NCBI GenBank assembly: GCA_902619825.1
Contig: CACNFT010000004.1
Coordinates: 1-64,000 of the forward strand
Source: an uncultured Candidatus Actinomarina sp.
GTDB lineage: Bacteria > Actinomycetota > Acidimicrobiia > Actinomarinales > Actinomarinaceae
Direction: 5' to 3'
Length of the DNA stretch: 64,000 nucleotides
How positions within the stretch are numbered: position 1 is the stretch's first letter; each line of letters starts with the position of its first letter. The notes under the pieces were generated by a model, which had not been told where the DNA came from, did no database searches, and worked only from the letters and a program-made list of their open reading frames with translations. Both the position numbers and the translations under genes were made by a program. Below are positions 17,097-26,002 of this stretch, piece after piece.

Positions 17097-17360
17097 ATGT
17101 TTTTATTAAGAGTAGTAGTTTTTCTAATTTTAGTATCGTTAGTTGTCATTCTCGCATATCCACTTTTAATTATTTTCAATCTTGCAAATGGTGGTGATGG
17201 GTTTGGTCTTTGTAGTGATCTAATTACCTGTGAAATTCCATTTCTAGAAGGACCAAGAATTCTTGTTATTTTAATTATTACTTTTTTCTTTTTAGTTGCT
17301 GTTTTGAGAGCAATAATGAAATATTTGAACAGTATTAATAAGGAACAAACTATTCTTTAA
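17097..17360 (+). CDS. Small two-helix membrane protein (87 aa)
   Basis: I recognise no family. The 87 residues show a hydrophobic N-terminal helix (about 3-27), a short extracytoplasmic loop with two cysteines (GFGLCSDLITCEIPF, perhaps a disulfide), a second helix (about 51-73) and a short Lys/Asn-rich tail. It is divergent from thyX across only 29 bases and its last 11 bases overlap the EamA-type gene on the other strand. TAAAAT nine bases before the ATG may be the -10. It could be an envelope protein of unknown role. Confidence 0.6.
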   Translation: MFLLRVVVFLILVSLVVILAYPLLIIFNLANGGDGFGLCSDLITCEIPFLEGPRILVILIITFFFLVAVLRAIMKYLNSINKEQTIL

Positions 17361-18177
17361 TTACATAAAATATTGAAATTAATATAACAATCACCCCGAG
17401 CCAATTAATTAAATTTAAAACTTCTCCAACAAAAAAAACACCTATTAGTAATGCAAAAACTCCTTCTAATCCAAATAATAAAGATGCTGTAGATGCATTT
17501 ATACTTTTCTGTCCAAATAGTTGAAGATAAAACGCACAAAAATTCACAACAAATCCTAAAAATAAGATTGGAAATATAAAATCGCTAGCTGAGCCTAAGT
17601 TTCTAAAGTTTAAAAAGGGTAAGCAAAAAATCGCTCCTGATAATGATTGTATGAACATCAATTTTGAAATGCTCATATTTTTAATATATCTTTCAACCAT
17701 AACTATATGTAAGGCATATCCAGTTGCACAAATTAATGTAAATAAATTACCAAATAATTGATCTAAATCGTTTAAAGCAATTAATAAAATTCCAAAAAAA
17801 CCTGATACCGATCCAATTAAATTTTTTCTCTGAATAGTTTTGTTATTTATAAATTTTGAAAAAATAGGAGTTAAGACAATATAAAACCCTGTCACAACTC
17901 CAGAATTAATCGTTGAAGTTGTTTCAAGACCAATTGTTTGTGTTATGTAGCCAATCCATAAGAATACACCCATAAGCAAGCCAGGAAATATGTACGTTTT
18001 TTCAGGAATTCCACCAATGATTAAAAATAACATTGCTGCAATAACGTATCTCAAGAAAACTATATTTACAGGACTAATTGAAGTTATTAAATCTTTTACA
18101 ACAGCAAAGGTTGATCCAAATAATAAAGCGGATGTAACTAAAGCTACAATTGCAATATTTTTATTATTTAAAATCAT
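17350..18177 (-). CDS. EamA/DMT superfamily permease
   Basis: This is a drug/metabolite transporter superfamily membrane protein of 275 residues with about ten hydrophobic helices and the EamA internal repeat. The first half has LLFGSTFAVVKDLITSISPVNIVFLRY (quoted in two parts: LLFGSTFAVV and PVNIVFLRY), a typical DMT start, and the second half repeats the pattern with INASTASLLFGLEGVFA and a C-terminal LINWLGVIVILISI. The substrate cannot be told from sequence; amino acids or metabolites are usual. It ends convergently with the gene at 17097 and diverges from nth. Confidence 0.85.
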   Translation of the reverse strand: MILNNKNIAIVALVTSALLFGSTFAVVKDLITSISPVNIVFLRYVIAAMLFLIIGGIPEKTYIFPGLLMGVFLWIGYITQTIGLETTSTINSGVVTGFYIVLTPIFSKFINNKTIQRKNLIGSVSGFFGILLIALNDLDQLFGNLFTLICATGYALHIVMVERYIKNMSISKLMFIQSLSGAIFCLPFLNFRNLGSASDFIFPILFLGFVVNFCAFYLQLFGQKSINASTASLLFGLEGVFALLIGVFFVGEVLNLINWLGVIVILISIFYVIKE

Positions 18178-18205
18178 CCGAATAAGTGAACATTAATATC
18201 TTGTA

Positions 18206-18211
18206 TAAAAT
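18206..18211 (+). promoter_or_regulatory. -10 hexamer placed for leaderless nth
   Basis: TAAAAT ends six bases before the nth ATG at 18218, in the 40-base gap between divergent genes. There is no room for a long leader and no Shine-Dalgarno. Confidence 0.5.
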
Positions 18212-18217
18212 AATGAT

Positions 18218-18850
18218 ATGAAAAAACAAGATAAGGTAAAAAAAATTCATAAAATTTTAGATGAACTTTATCCAAAACCTCAAAAACCATTGAATCACAA
18301 AGATGCTTATACGTTATTAATTGCAGTTTTGTTATCAGCAAGATGTACTGATAAAAAAGTAAATGAAGTTACTCCTGAACTGTTTAAGATCGCAGATAAT
18401 CCAAAAGACATGTCCAAAATAGATGTCAGGACGATTAGAAAAATCGTCAAACCTTGTGGACTTTCACCACAGAAGTCAAAAGCAATATCAAATCTATCAA
18501 AAATCTTAGTAAAAAAATATAATGGAAAAGTACCAGACAACTTTGATGATTTAGAAGCTCTTCCAGGGATCGGTCATAAAAGTGCATCTGTTGTGATGGG
18601 CCAGGCTTTTGGAGTCCAAACATTTCCAGTTGATACTCATATTCATAGACTTGCTTGGAGATGGGGGCTTTCTACAAGGAGAAGTGTTGAGCAAACTGAA
18701 AAGGATTTAAAAAGATTATTTCCAGAAAATTCATGGAACAAACTTCATTTACAAATTATTTTTTTTGGAAGAGAATATTGCCCTGCAATTTCACATAAAA
18801 AAGAATTATGTCCAATATGTAGCAAGTATGGAAGAAAAGATATGAAATAA
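18218..18850 (+). CDS. nth: Endonuclease III (Nth)
   Basis: Nth removes oxidised pyrimidines and nicks abasic sites in base-excision repair. The 210-residue protein has the helix-hairpin-helix LPGIGHKSASVVMG carrying the catalytic Lys and, 20 residues on, VDTHIHRLAWRWGL with the catalytic Asp. The C-terminal iron-sulfur loop is altered: cysteines occur as C-x9-C-x2-C and the fourth is missing, instead of C-x6-C-x2-C-x5-C, so a [4Fe-4S] cluster is doubtful. The stop codon directly abuts the ccdA ATG. Confidence 0.94.
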   Translation: MKKQDKVKKIHKILDELYPKPQKPLNHKDAYTLLIAVLLSARCTDKKVNEVTPELFKIADNPKDMSKIDVRTIRKIVKPCGLSPQKSKAISNLSKILVKKYNGKVPDNFDDLEALPGIGHKSASVVMGQAFGVQTFPVDTHIHRLAWRWGLSTRRSVEQTEKDLKRLFPENSWNKLHLQIIFFGREYCPAISHKKELCPICSKYGRKDMK

Positions 18851-19558
18851 ATGGAAGTCAATTTTTTTATTGCGTTTATATTTGGGTTTTTATCATTTGT
18901 TTCTCCTTGTGTTCTTCCCCTTGTGCCTGGTTATCTGGCTATATTTTCAGAATCAGAAGATGACATTAAAACTCGCTTATTTGGATCAGTACAATTTACA
19001 TTAGGATTTTCTTTAGTTTTCATCTCGCTTGCAGCTATAGCAACAAATATAGGATCTTTTTTTAGCAGAAACTCTGAATCTTTGTCTAGGGTAAGTGGCT
19101 TGATAATCATATTTTTCGGCCTTATGTTAATGATTCCATCTTTAAACAATAAATATTTTTATAGTTCGAATTACATAGATATTAAAAACTTTAATAGAAT
19201 GAAAAATTTTGTTCTTGGTCTAACCTTTGCTTTTGGATTTACGCCATGCATTGGCCCTGTGTTAGGAGCACTTCTAACACTTTCTTCAAGTAGTAACACA
19301 ATTAACCAAGGGATATCGCTATTAATCTTTTACTCTTTTGGATTAGCGATTCCATTTATTTTGTTACCAATATTTTCAACAAAGGTAAATTTGAAATCAA
19401 AAATATTTACTTTTTTCAAAAGATACTCTTCTTATATATCAGGAACAACATTGGTTTCAATAGGTGCACTTATTTTTTCTGATAGAATGTACATACTTGC
19501 TTCTTTCTTTCAAGACATATTCATTCGTCTCAACTTAGAGCGTCTAAGTAATATTTAA
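18851..19558 (+). CDS. ccdA: CcdA-type thiol-disulfide transmembrane protein
   Basis: CcdA carries electrons across the membrane from cytoplasmic thioredoxin to extracytoplasmic thiol proteins, often for cytochrome c maturation. The 235-residue protein has six or so hydrophobic helices and the two redox cysteines in the paired motifs SPCVLPLVPGY (helix 1) and TPCIGPVLGA (helix 4), which are the DsbD-beta/CcdA signatures. It starts at the base after the nth stop. Partner genes such as resB, ccsA or a membrane thioredoxin are not in the window; the msrB and glutaredoxin genes are 20 kb away. Confidence 0.9.
   Translation: MEVNFFIAFIFGFLSFVSPCVLPLVPGYLAIFSESEDDIKTRLFGSVQFTLGFSLVFISLAAIATNIGSFFSRNSESLSRVSGLIIIFFGLMLMIPSLNNKYFYSSNYIDIKNFNRMKNFVLGLTFAFGFTPCIGPVLGALLTLSSSSNTINQGISLLIFYSFGLAIPFILLPIFSTKVNLKSKIFTFFKRYSSYISGTTLVSIGALIFSDRMYILASFFQDIFIRLNLERLSNI
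19549..19554 (+). promoter_or_regulatory. -10 hexamer placed for leaderless ygfZ-like gene
   Basis: TAATAT ends six bases before the ATG at 19561 and lies in the last codons of ccdA. It could give a separate leaderless transcript. Confidence 0.42.
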
Positions 19559-19560
19559 TT

Positions 19561-20124
19561 ATGACTTCAAATATTCAAACTGAAAAGGTTTTAAAAATTA
19601 CTGGTAGTGATAATGTAACATTCCTTGACTCAATAATTTCAAATAATATCGAAGTAGATAGCATCAAGCCCTCATTTTTACTCGGACCCGATGGAAAAAT
19701 TAATCATTGGTTTTTAATAGAAGAAAAAAACAAAGAAGTATTTGTATATCAAGACAAGAGAGAATTGAATTTTATATTGGATAGTTTGAGAAAATATGCC
19801 ATAAGAATTGACTGTAATTTTGAAATTGAAGACAGAATAATTACTTTACAAGTTGATCTTGATAAAGCAACATTTAAAACAATTGAAACGAAAGAAGAGT
19901 CAGTCTCTTGGAATGATTTTGAATTAAATAACGAACTACCCACTAAAGAAATAGTAAATATTGGACTACTGCCCAATGAAACAAAATGGTTAGATTTTTT
20001 TGTTGATTTTGAGAAAGGATGCTTTCTTGGACAAGAACAAGCATCAAGAATAAAATTTAGAGGAAAGTCTAGAAGAATGCTTGTTACAAATGAATCAGGT
20101 ATTCAAGAAATAATAAAAATTTGA
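19561..20124 (+). CDS. ygfZ: YgfZ/GcvT-like folate-binding protein (short)
   Basis: YgfZ (CAF17 family) is a folate-dependent protein that helps maintain iron-sulfur enzymes such as MiaB. The family signature K-G-C-[FY]-x-G-Q-E is present as KGCFLGQEQASR near the C-terminus, preceded by GLLPNETKWLDFF, which matches the region before the signature in the family. The protein has only 187 residues against roughly 250-330 in relatives; the C-terminal barrel domain is essentially missing. A leaderless-type -10 precedes the ATG. The neighbour nth belongs to a normally iron-sulfur family. Confidence 0.8.
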   Translation: MTSNIQTEKVLKITGSDNVTFLDSIISNNIEVDSIKPSFLLGPDGKINHWFLIEEKNKEVFVYQDKRELNFILDSLRKYAIRIDCNFEIEDRIITLQVDLDKATFKTIETKEESVSWNDFELNNELPTKEIVNIGLLPNETKWLDFFVDFEKGCFLGQEQASRIKFRGKSRRMLVTNESGIQEIIKI

Positions 20125-20127
20125 AAA

Positions 20128-20430
20128 ATGGACCGTTGCGAATATTGTGGAAGAATTTTACACATTAATAGATCTGATAAATATTTTCTCTGCTCTAAAA
20201 AATGTAAACAAAAATTTAAAAATAAGATTGATATTTTAAATACAAATAAATTTGTTCTTAATTTAGTAAGCAAAGAATGGATTTCAGTGAATGATATTGT
20301 TTCATCAAATACAAATAAATTTGAAATTGTCTCATCAATCTCCAGATTAATTTATTTTGAAAAAAAATTGATTAAGAAAGAAAAAGGTGAAATTAACTTG
20401 ATAACAAATATATCTATAAAGAAAAGATAG
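20128..20430 (+). CDS. Small zinc-ribbon hypothetical protein (100 aa)
   Basis: I recognise no family. The N-terminus MDRCEYCGRILHI followed by FLCSKKCKQKF gives two CxxC-type pairs 14 residues apart, a probable zinc ribbon. The remaining 70 residues are charged, Lys- and Asn-rich, with a possible winged-helix look (VSKEWISVNDIVSS...ISRLIYFEKKLIKKEKGEI would be helix and wing). A small DNA- or RNA-binding protein is plausible but unproven. It follows the ygfZ-like gene by three bases and overlaps the convergent yczE-like gene by 17 bases. Confidence 0.6.
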   Translation: MDRCEYCGRILHINRSDKYFLCSKKCKQKFKNKIDILNTNKFVLNLVSKEWISVNDIVSSNTNKFEIVSSISRLIYFEKKLIKKEKGEINLITNISIKKR

Positions 20431-21010
20431 CACCTTTATCATATCGTTTTAGAGAAAATTGAACTATTGGTCCAACAACTATAACCATAAATATTGTTCC
20501 GTATCCATACGAACCGCCAAGTAAAACTCCAGTTAAGAATGCTGTGAAATCAATTCCGATTCTTGTTGCTCGAACACTTGGGCCTCTCTTTGCAATGCCT
20601 GTCATAATTCCATCTCTTGGACCAGGACCTAATCCTGAACCGATGTATATTCCAACACCCATAGCAAATAGAACGGTTCCAAAATATAGGTATATATGTC
20701 TTATCCAAATTTCCTGAGGCGTTGGTATGAAATACATTGTTAAGTCAAGTACATTTCCAATAGTTAAAATGTTTAGAATCGTGCCCAGAAATGGCTTTTG
20801 TTTCAGTGGAATCCAACCTAATAAAACAATGAATCCAGTAATTACCCCGGCAAAGCCAATTCTTACATTTATTAACTGACTAAAACCATCATGGAATACA
20901 TCCCATGGGTTAAGTCCTAACTTAGCCTCTATCGTAAACGCAAGACCTATTCCGCATAGAAACAGGCCGAAGAAACATTGTGGAAGCCTCTTTAAAATTT
21001 TTTTACTCAT
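20414..21010 (-). CDS. YczE/YyaS/YitT-like integral membrane protein
   Basis: This is a 198-residue membrane protein of the YczE type (membrane protein family with the YyaS/YitT fold), with about five hydrophobic helices. The conserved blocks are GLNPWDVFHDGFS and GSGLGPGPRDGIMTGIAKR, both near-diagnostic for this family. The function is unknown; some members are linked to secretion or antibiotic production in Bacillus. It overlaps the upstream gene (21003-21377) by 8 bases, suggesting co-translation, and the convergent zinc-ribbon gene by 17 bases. Confidence 0.82.
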   Translation of the reverse strand: MSKKILKRLPQCFFGLFLCGIGLAFTIEAKLGLNPWDVFHDGFSQLINVRIGFAGVITGFIVLLGWIPLKQKPFLGTILNILTIGNVLDLTMYFIPTPQEIWIRHIYLYFGTVLFAMGVGIYIGSGLGPGPRDGIMTGIAKRGPSVRATRIGIDFTAFLTGVLLGGSYGYGTIFMVIVVGPIVQFSLKRYDKGAIFSL

Positions 21011-21377
21011 TAATTATGAAAATCTCTTCAAGATTCGGTATATTTTCTGGACATAGTTCATAAATTGATTGAAACCTTAGAATTGGAATGATTCTATTTT
21101 TTTCATCGATAAAAATTTCGTTATTAATTAATTCATTCCTAATAAGATTTTCTGAAGTCTCTACATCAGTCCAATTGACAGAAGATATGCATATATTTTT
21201 TCCTATATTAATTAAAGTATTTTCAGGAATGTTATCTAGAGTATCTTCAGCATCTGCAATTCTAATTTGTTCAACAAATTCACTTCCAAAAGAATCACTT
21301 GAAAAATTTTGATAAATAATGAAAGAAATACCTAGGATTATAAAAACTATCACACTTATTAAAGGAATTTTCCTCAC
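21003..21377 (-). CDS. Membrane-anchored hypothetical protein (124 aa)
   Basis: I recognise no family. From a GTG at 21377 the protein has two basic residues, a hydrophobic segment at about 5-22 (LISVIVFIILGISFIIY) that is a signal anchor, and an acidic extracytoplasmic domain of about 100 residues with two cysteines (ICISSVNW and YELCPENI). It may be a secreted or anchored envelope protein. It is co-directional with and overlaps the yczE-like gene. TAATAT lies three bases before the GTG, so the exact start could be slightly downstream. Confidence 0.6.
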   Translation of the reverse strand: MRKIPLISVIVFIILGISFIIYQNFSSDSFGSEFVEQIRIADAEDTLDNIPENTLINIGKNICISSVNWTDVETSENLIRNELINNEIFIDEKNRIIPILRFQSIYELCPENIPNLEEIFIINE

Positions 21378-21417
21378 ACTATATTATTGTCCATAAAATT
21401 TTTTAGTTTCAAAATTG

Positions 21418-21499
21418 TACCCGGAGGGGGAGTCGAACCCCCACATCCGAAGATACTGGATTTTGAGTCCAGCGCGTCTGCCAATTCCGCCATCCGGGC
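21418..21499 (-). tRNA. tRNA-Leu (anticodon CAA)
   Basis: On the minus strand the 82-base sequence folds as a class II tRNA: acceptor GCCCGGA paired with TCCGGGT (one G-T pair), D arm with GGCGGAATTGGCAGACG, anticodon stem CTGGA/TCCAG with loop CTCAAAA giving anticodon CAA (Leu, codon TTG), a long variable arm around a TTCG loop, and T arm GGGGG-TTCGACT-CCCCC. The discriminator base is A. No CCA is encoded, so it is added after transcription. It stands between the leftward hypothetical gene and polA. Confidence 0.95.
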
Positions 21500-21554
21500 C
21501 TATCTAAAGATTATATTTGATATATATAAAATAAGAGAATTTATTTTTTAAGTT

Positions 21555-21560
21555 TAAAAT
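21555..21560 (+). promoter_or_regulatory. -10 hexamer placed for leaderless polA
   Basis: TAAAAT ends six bases before the GTG start of polA at 21567. An ATG at 21559 is out of frame and stops after three codons, so the GTG is the start. Confidence 0.5.
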
Positions 21561-21566
21561 GGTTAA

Positions 21567-24065
21567 GTGATAGTTCTAATCGATGGTTTCAGTGTTGCGT
21601 TTAGAGCTTTTTATGCACTACCAGAGACCTTAATGACTTCAACTGGAACGCCTACAAACGTTATACATGGTTTTTTATCCATGATTAATAAAGTCGTAAA
21701 TGATTATGATCCTAAGCAAATAATAATTACGTGGGATCTACCAGGAAAAACATTTAGGAATGACATATATAAAGAATACAAAGCAAATAGATCTCCAGCT
21801 CCTGACAACTTTAACGTTCAAATTCCTTTATTACATGAACTCATTGAATCATTTAATATTCCACAAGTTTCAGTTGAAGGACATGAGGCTGATGATGTTT
21901 TAGGTTCTTTATCCAACCTTTTTAATCACAATAATGAAAATGTATTGATAGTGACTGGAGATAGAGATACTTTTCAATTAATAACAAAAAAAACAAATAT
22001 TTTATATACAAAAAGAGGGATTACGGATACTGATAAAGTAGATGAATCATTTTTTAAAAATAAGTTTGGTATTAAGCCATCACAATACATAGAGTATCTA
22101 GCTTTAAAGGGTGACCCTTCTGATAACATACCAGGGCTTGCAGGGGTGGGAGAAAAAACAGCAATTTCACTTCTCCAACAGTATGAGAATATTGATAGAA
22201 TATATAAAAACCTTGACGAATTAACCCCTAAGTTGAAAAACTCATTTGAAGAAAATAAAGAAATTTTATTTATAAGTAAGGAGTTAGCAACTATAAAAAC
22301 TGATTTAGATCTGGAATTGCCAACAGTAAAAACTAGCGAAACTGCATATTTATCTGATCAGGTTTTACTAGGAGCTCAAGAAAAGGTCTTAAATCTAGAA
22401 CTTAATAAATACACAATATCTCAAGATGAAAATAGCGAGGTAGAGATTGAAAATGATTCAAAAGAGGCTATATCCGAAAATAAAAATATAGAAGGTAAAG
22501 CATACTTACTAAATTTTGAAGAAGAGATATATTTCATACAAAAAGATAGTTTTGGAAAATATATTGGCAAAATTTCAGATCTAAAGGAATTAGTATTCTT
22601 AAACTCCCAAAGTATTTTGGAAATAATAGATGAAAAAATTAATTTTGAAGAGGCAGAGGCATATGACTGCATTTTATTTCTAAAAGATCCAAGCATAAGG
22701 CCTGATAATCTTTTAAGTATTTGTAAGCATATCAATAGAACATCAGGTCTAACTAAGAAGTCAGAAGTTTATGAATATCTTCAATTTTTCGAAAAAAATA
22801 TTGAATTTATTGACAAAGAAATAAGTAAATTTAAAAAAGATAAAAAACTGAATCTAATTTATGAAGATCTAGATTATCCAATGTTAAAAATATTAGATTC
22901 AATGAACAAGAAGGGTGTAAGAATATCATTAAAAAAAATTGAGATACTTTCAGAAGAGATAAATCATGAATTAGAAAATTATAAAAACGCTATAAAGTCA
23001 ATCACAAAAAAAGACTTTAATTTAAATTCTCCAAAACAACTATCTGAAATTCTTTACGAAGACATGAAATATCCTGTTCTTAAAAAAACTCCAAAAGGAG
23101 CACCATCGACCGATGCATCAGTCTTAGAAGAGCTCTCAAAATCTCATGAGCTTCCAAAACTAATTTTAAAATATAGAGAGTATGAAAAGTTACGCTCTAC
23201 ATACATCGAAGGCTTAAAAAATGAAGTTGTTAAGAACAGAGTACATACCAGTTACAATTTATTTGGAACAACAACAGGCCGTCTTTCTTCAGAAAAACCA
23301 AATTTACAAAATATTCCAAATAAAACAGACATGGGTCAAAGAATAAGAGAATTTTTTATCGCAGATTCTAAGCATGTTTTTGTTATTGCTGATTATTCAC
23401 AAATAGAGTTGAGAGTTCTTGCTCATTTAAGTAACGATAAATCAATGATTGATATGTTACAAAATAGAGAATCTGATATTCACTCAGAGACTGCTTCAAA
23501 AATTTTTCAAACAAATATTGAATCTGTAACAAAAGATATGAGAAGAAAGGCTAAGGAAGTTAATTTTGGTTTAATTTATGGAATGGAATCGTTTGGTCTT
23601 TCTAAAAGCTTAAATATTTCAAAAAAAGAAGCCGAGGAGCTAATAGAAGCATATTTTTCACAATTTCCAAAGATAAAAGGTTTTCTTGACAAAATAGTTG
23701 ATGACGCAACCACAAACACCTTTACCGAAACGCTTTATGGAAGAAAAAGATATATTAAAGAATTAGCATCATCTAACTTTCAGTTAAAAGCAATGGGTAA
23801 AAGAATTGCTATGAATGCACCTATACAAGGAACAGCTTCAGACATTATGAAAATCGCAATGATAAAGCTTAATAAAGAAATTCAAAAAATAAAATCAACC
23901 GATCTTCTTTTACAAATACATGATGAGATTATTATTCAGACACCCAAAGAATCTGCCAATAAAGTATCAAAGATAGTTAAAAAGGAGATGGAGGGTGCGT
24001 CTAAATTAAAAGTCCCACTTTTTGTTGATATAAAAGAAAATATAAACTTATCAAATTTAAATTAA
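21567..24065 (+). CDS. polA: DNA polymerase I
   Basis: PolA removes RNA primers and fills repair gaps. The 832-residue protein has an N-terminal 5'-3' flap exonuclease (about 1-290: IDGFSVAFRAFYALP, GHEADDVLG, GDRDTFQL, GVGEKTAISLL), a middle segment where the 3'-5' exonuclease acidic motifs are not recognisable, and the family A polymerase (about 430-832) with motif A DYSQIELRVLAH near 608, motif B RRKAKEVNFGLIYG and motif C LQIHDEIII near 783. Loss of PolA proofreading is normal in actinobacteria. The GTG start is set by the exonuclease N-terminus IVLIDGF and by a leaderless-type -10. Confidence 0.96.
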   Translation: MIVLIDGFSVAFRAFYALPETLMTSTGTPTNVIHGFLSMINKVVNDYDPKQIIITWDLPGKTFRNDIYKEYKANRSPAPDNFNVQIPLLHELIESFNIPQVSVEGHEADDVLGSLSNLFNHNNENVLIVTGDRDTFQLITKKTNILYTKRGITDTDKVDESFFKNKFGIKPSQYIEYLALKGDPSDNIPGLAGVGEKTAISLLQQYENIDRIYKNLDELTPKLKNSFEENKEILFISKELATIKTDLDLELPTVKTSETAYLSDQVLLGAQEKVLNLELNKYTISQDENSEVEIENDSKEAISENKNIEGKAYLLNFEEEIYFIQKDSFGKYIGKISDLKELVFLNSQSILEIIDEKINFEEAEAYDCILFLKDPSIRPDNLLSICKHINRTSGLTKKSEVYEYLQFFEKNIEFIDKEISKFKKDKKLNLIYEDLDYPMLKILDSMNKKGVRISLKKIEILSEEINHELENYKNAIKSITKKDFNLNSPKQLSEILYEDMKYPVLKKTPKGAPSTDASVLEELSKSHELPKLILKYREYEKLRSTYIEGLKNEVVKNRVHTSYNLFGTTTGRLSSEKPNLQNIPNKTDMGQRIREFFIADSKHVFVIADYSQIELRVLAHLSNDKSMIDMLQNRESDIHSETASKIFQTNIESVTKDMRRKAKEVNFGLIYGMESFGLSKSLNISKKEAEELIEAYFSQFPKIKGFLDKIVDDATTNTFTETLYGRKRYIKELASSNFQLKAMGKRIAMNAPIQGTASDIMKIAMIKLNKEIQKIKSTDLLLQIHDEIIIQTPKESANKVSKIVKKEMEGASKLKVPLFVDIKENINLSNLN

Positions 24066-24090
24066 TTACTTGTAAATTACACAAATATGT

Positions 24091-24096
24091 TATCCT
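24091..24096 (+). promoter_or_regulatory. Candidate rpsA -10 element
   Basis: TATCCT in the 68-base polA-rpsA gap, with TTGTAA at 24070-24075 (15-base spacer), is the best promoter here. It would leave a leader of about 30 bases before the ATG at 24134. Confidence 0.3.
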
Positions 24097-24133
24097 AAGA
24101 AACGCAATACTATGATTGGAATTAATAAAACAT

Positions 24134-25402
24134 ATGTCAGATAGCCAAAATGAGGCACCAAAGCCAATCAATGACGTAACCCTTCCTGAAGACATCAGCC
24201 CGGATGATTTTCCAGCATTATTAGAACAAACACTTGTATCTTTTAAAAATGGTGATGTTATTGAGGGGACAGTGGTCAGGATTGACAGAAATGAAGTCAT
24301 GGTTGATGTGGGTTACAAGTCCGAAGGAGTAATTCCATCCAGAGAATTATCAGTAAGAAAATCAATAAATCCTAACGAAGTATTTAATGTTGGTGATAAA
24401 GTACAAGCTCTTGTTCTTGAAAAAGAAGATGATGAAGGAAGACTAATTTTATCTGTAAAAAGAGCAATATATGAAAAAGCCTGGGGAGACATCCAGAAAA
24501 TTTCAGAACAAAATAAGTCAGTAAAAGGAACAGTTATTGAATCCGTCAAAGGAGGTCTAATTGTAGATATTGGTGTAAGAGGATTTCTACCTGCATCACT
24601 GATAGATGTAAGAAGAGTGAAGGAGCTTAGCTCATATGTCGGTGAAGAGGTTGAAGCGAAAATCTTAGAATTGGATAAACAAAGAAATAACATAGTCCTT
24701 TCAAGAAAAGCACATTTAGAAGAAGAACTTTCTGAAGAGAGACAAGGATTTTTAGTTGACTTACAAGTTGGCGATGTAAAAGATGGCAAAATATCATCTA
24801 TTGTAAATTTCGGCGCATTTGTAGATATTGGTGGAATGGATGGACTTGTCCATGTTTCAGAATTGTCATGGAGACATGTTGAAAACCCAAATGAAATAGT
24901 AAAAGTTGGTGATGCTGTAACAGTTAAAGTTTTAGAAATTGATAATGATAAGGAAAGGATATCCTTATCTATTAAACAAGTTACCGAAGACCCTTGGTTA
25001 GATTTTGAACTAAATTTTAATGAAGGAGATATTGTAGATGGAGAGGTCACGAAAGTTGTACCATTTGGTGCATTTGTAACAATAGGCAAAGGTGTTGAGG
25101 GACTTGTCCATGTCTCAGAGATCTCTGTAGATAAAATTGAATCTCCAGAACTTGCATTAGCCATTGGACAAGGTGTAAAAATTAAAATTATGGAACTTGA
25201 TATACCAAAGAGAAGAGTAAATCTATCAATTAAACAAGCCGACCCTAATTGGGAAGTTAAAGAAGAAGAAAAAAATAAGCCAAAAACTCACTCATCACAA
25301 TCAGATGATAAACCTGCAGAAAGACAAACCGTTGAAGGTGTTGATGAGTCCCTTGAAAACATATTGCAGGAACTTAAAGATAGAGGAATTGGAAGTAATT
25401 AA
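24134..25402 (+). CDS. rpsA: Ribosomal protein S1
   Basis: S1 binds mRNA on the 30S subunit and helps initiation on leadered messages. Four S1 (OB-fold) repeats are visible, beginning near VIEGTVVRIDRNEVMVDVGY, VKGTVIESVKGGLIVDIG, VKDGKISSIVNFGAFVDIGG and VDGEVTKVVPFGAFVTIG, followed by a hydrophilic tail of about 70 residues. Four repeats and a charged tail match the actinobacterial form. The frame is open from a TTG at 24116, but the ATG at 24134 (MSDSQNEAPKP) fits better. Only a weak GGA lies upstream. It heads the DNA-repair block coaE-uvrB-uvrA-uvrC, as in other actinobacteria. Confidence 0.95.
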   Translation: MSDSQNEAPKPINDVTLPEDISPDDFPALLEQTLVSFKNGDVIEGTVVRIDRNEVMVDVGYKSEGVIPSRELSVRKSINPNEVFNVGDKVQALVLEKEDDEGRLILSVKRAIYEKAWGDIQKISEQNKSVKGTVIESVKGGLIVDIGVRGFLPASLIDVRRVKELSSYVGEEVEAKILELDKQRNNIVLSRKAHLEEELSEERQGFLVDLQVGDVKDGKISSIVNFGAFVDIGGMDGLVHVSELSWRHVENPNEIVKVGDAVTVKVLEIDNDKERISLSIKQVTEDPWLDFELNFNEGDIVDGEVTKVVPFGAFVTIGKGVEGLVHVSEISVDKIESPELALAIGQGVKIKIMELDIPKRRVNLSIKQADPNWEVKEEEKNKPKTHSSQSDDKPAERQTVEGVDESLENILQELKDRGIGSN

Positions 25403-25444
25403 CAATTAAAGTTAAATTCTAATTTTCCTTAATCTTATATATAT

Positions 25445-26002
25445 ATGTTTAAAAATGGAATAGTTATTACTGGACCTATTGGCTCTGGTAAATCAGAGGC
25501 ATTGAAAATAATCAAAAAGTTAGGTTATCTTACTGTTGACCTTGATGTTGTATCAAATGAAATTCTAGAAAGTGAGGAAGGAATTAAATTTTTAAATTCA
25601 ACTTTTCCTGATTGTATAAACGAGAATATTATAGACAGAACAAGGCTGGCAAACATTGTTTTTAAAAACAAAGATCAATTAAAAATACTTGAGAGCTTTT
25701 TACATCCAAAAGTTCAAGAAAAATTACTATCTATTTTAGAAAAAAATAAGGAATTTACTTTTATAGAAGTATCAGCACCAAAAAGTCTTATAGACTTATT
25801 TAAGTGTATCGTGATTTGGAGTCCAAAAGACGTACGCATAAAGAGATTGCTTGATAGAGGAATGGACGAAGAAGATATTACAAATCGAATAAATAACCAA
25901 CCTAATGATGAGTGGTGGTACTCCATTGGCACACTGATTGAAAATAATAAAATCGAAGACTTAGAAAATAAATTAAATCAAGAAATTCAAATGTTATTAT
26001 GA
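25445..26002 (+). CDS. coaE: Dephospho-CoA kinase
   Basis: CoaE phosphorylates the ribose 3'-hydroxyl of dephospho-CoA, the last step of coenzyme A synthesis. The 185-residue protein has the P-loop [14 protein letters not shown] (about 9-22), [10 protein letters not shown], the substrate-lid region with [11 protein letters not shown] and a C-terminal [19 protein letters not shown] block. It is slightly short for the family (about 200). The actinobacterial C-terminal fusion to a UPF0157 domain is absent. It overlaps uvrB by 4 bases (ATGA). Confidence 0.92.
   Translation: MFKNGIVITGPIGSGKSEALKIIKKLGYLTVDLDVVSNEILESEEGIKFLNSTFPDCINENIIDRTRLANIVFKNKDQLKILESFLHPKVQEKLLSILEKNKEFTFIEVSAPKSLIDLFKCIVIWSPKDVRIKRLLDRGMDEEDITNRINNQPNDEWWYSIGTLIENNKIEDLENKLNQEIQMLL

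Noticed and set aside
20128-20430. Toxin or antitoxin role for the small zinc-ribbon ORF
   Set aside because: There is no partner gene, no known toxin or antitoxin motif and no mobile-element context.
24313-25164. 283-codon open frame antisense to rpsA
   Set aside because: It lies fully inside rpsA on the opposite strand; its Ser/Thr/Pro-rich product mirrors the repeated S1-domain codons and has no recognisable domain.
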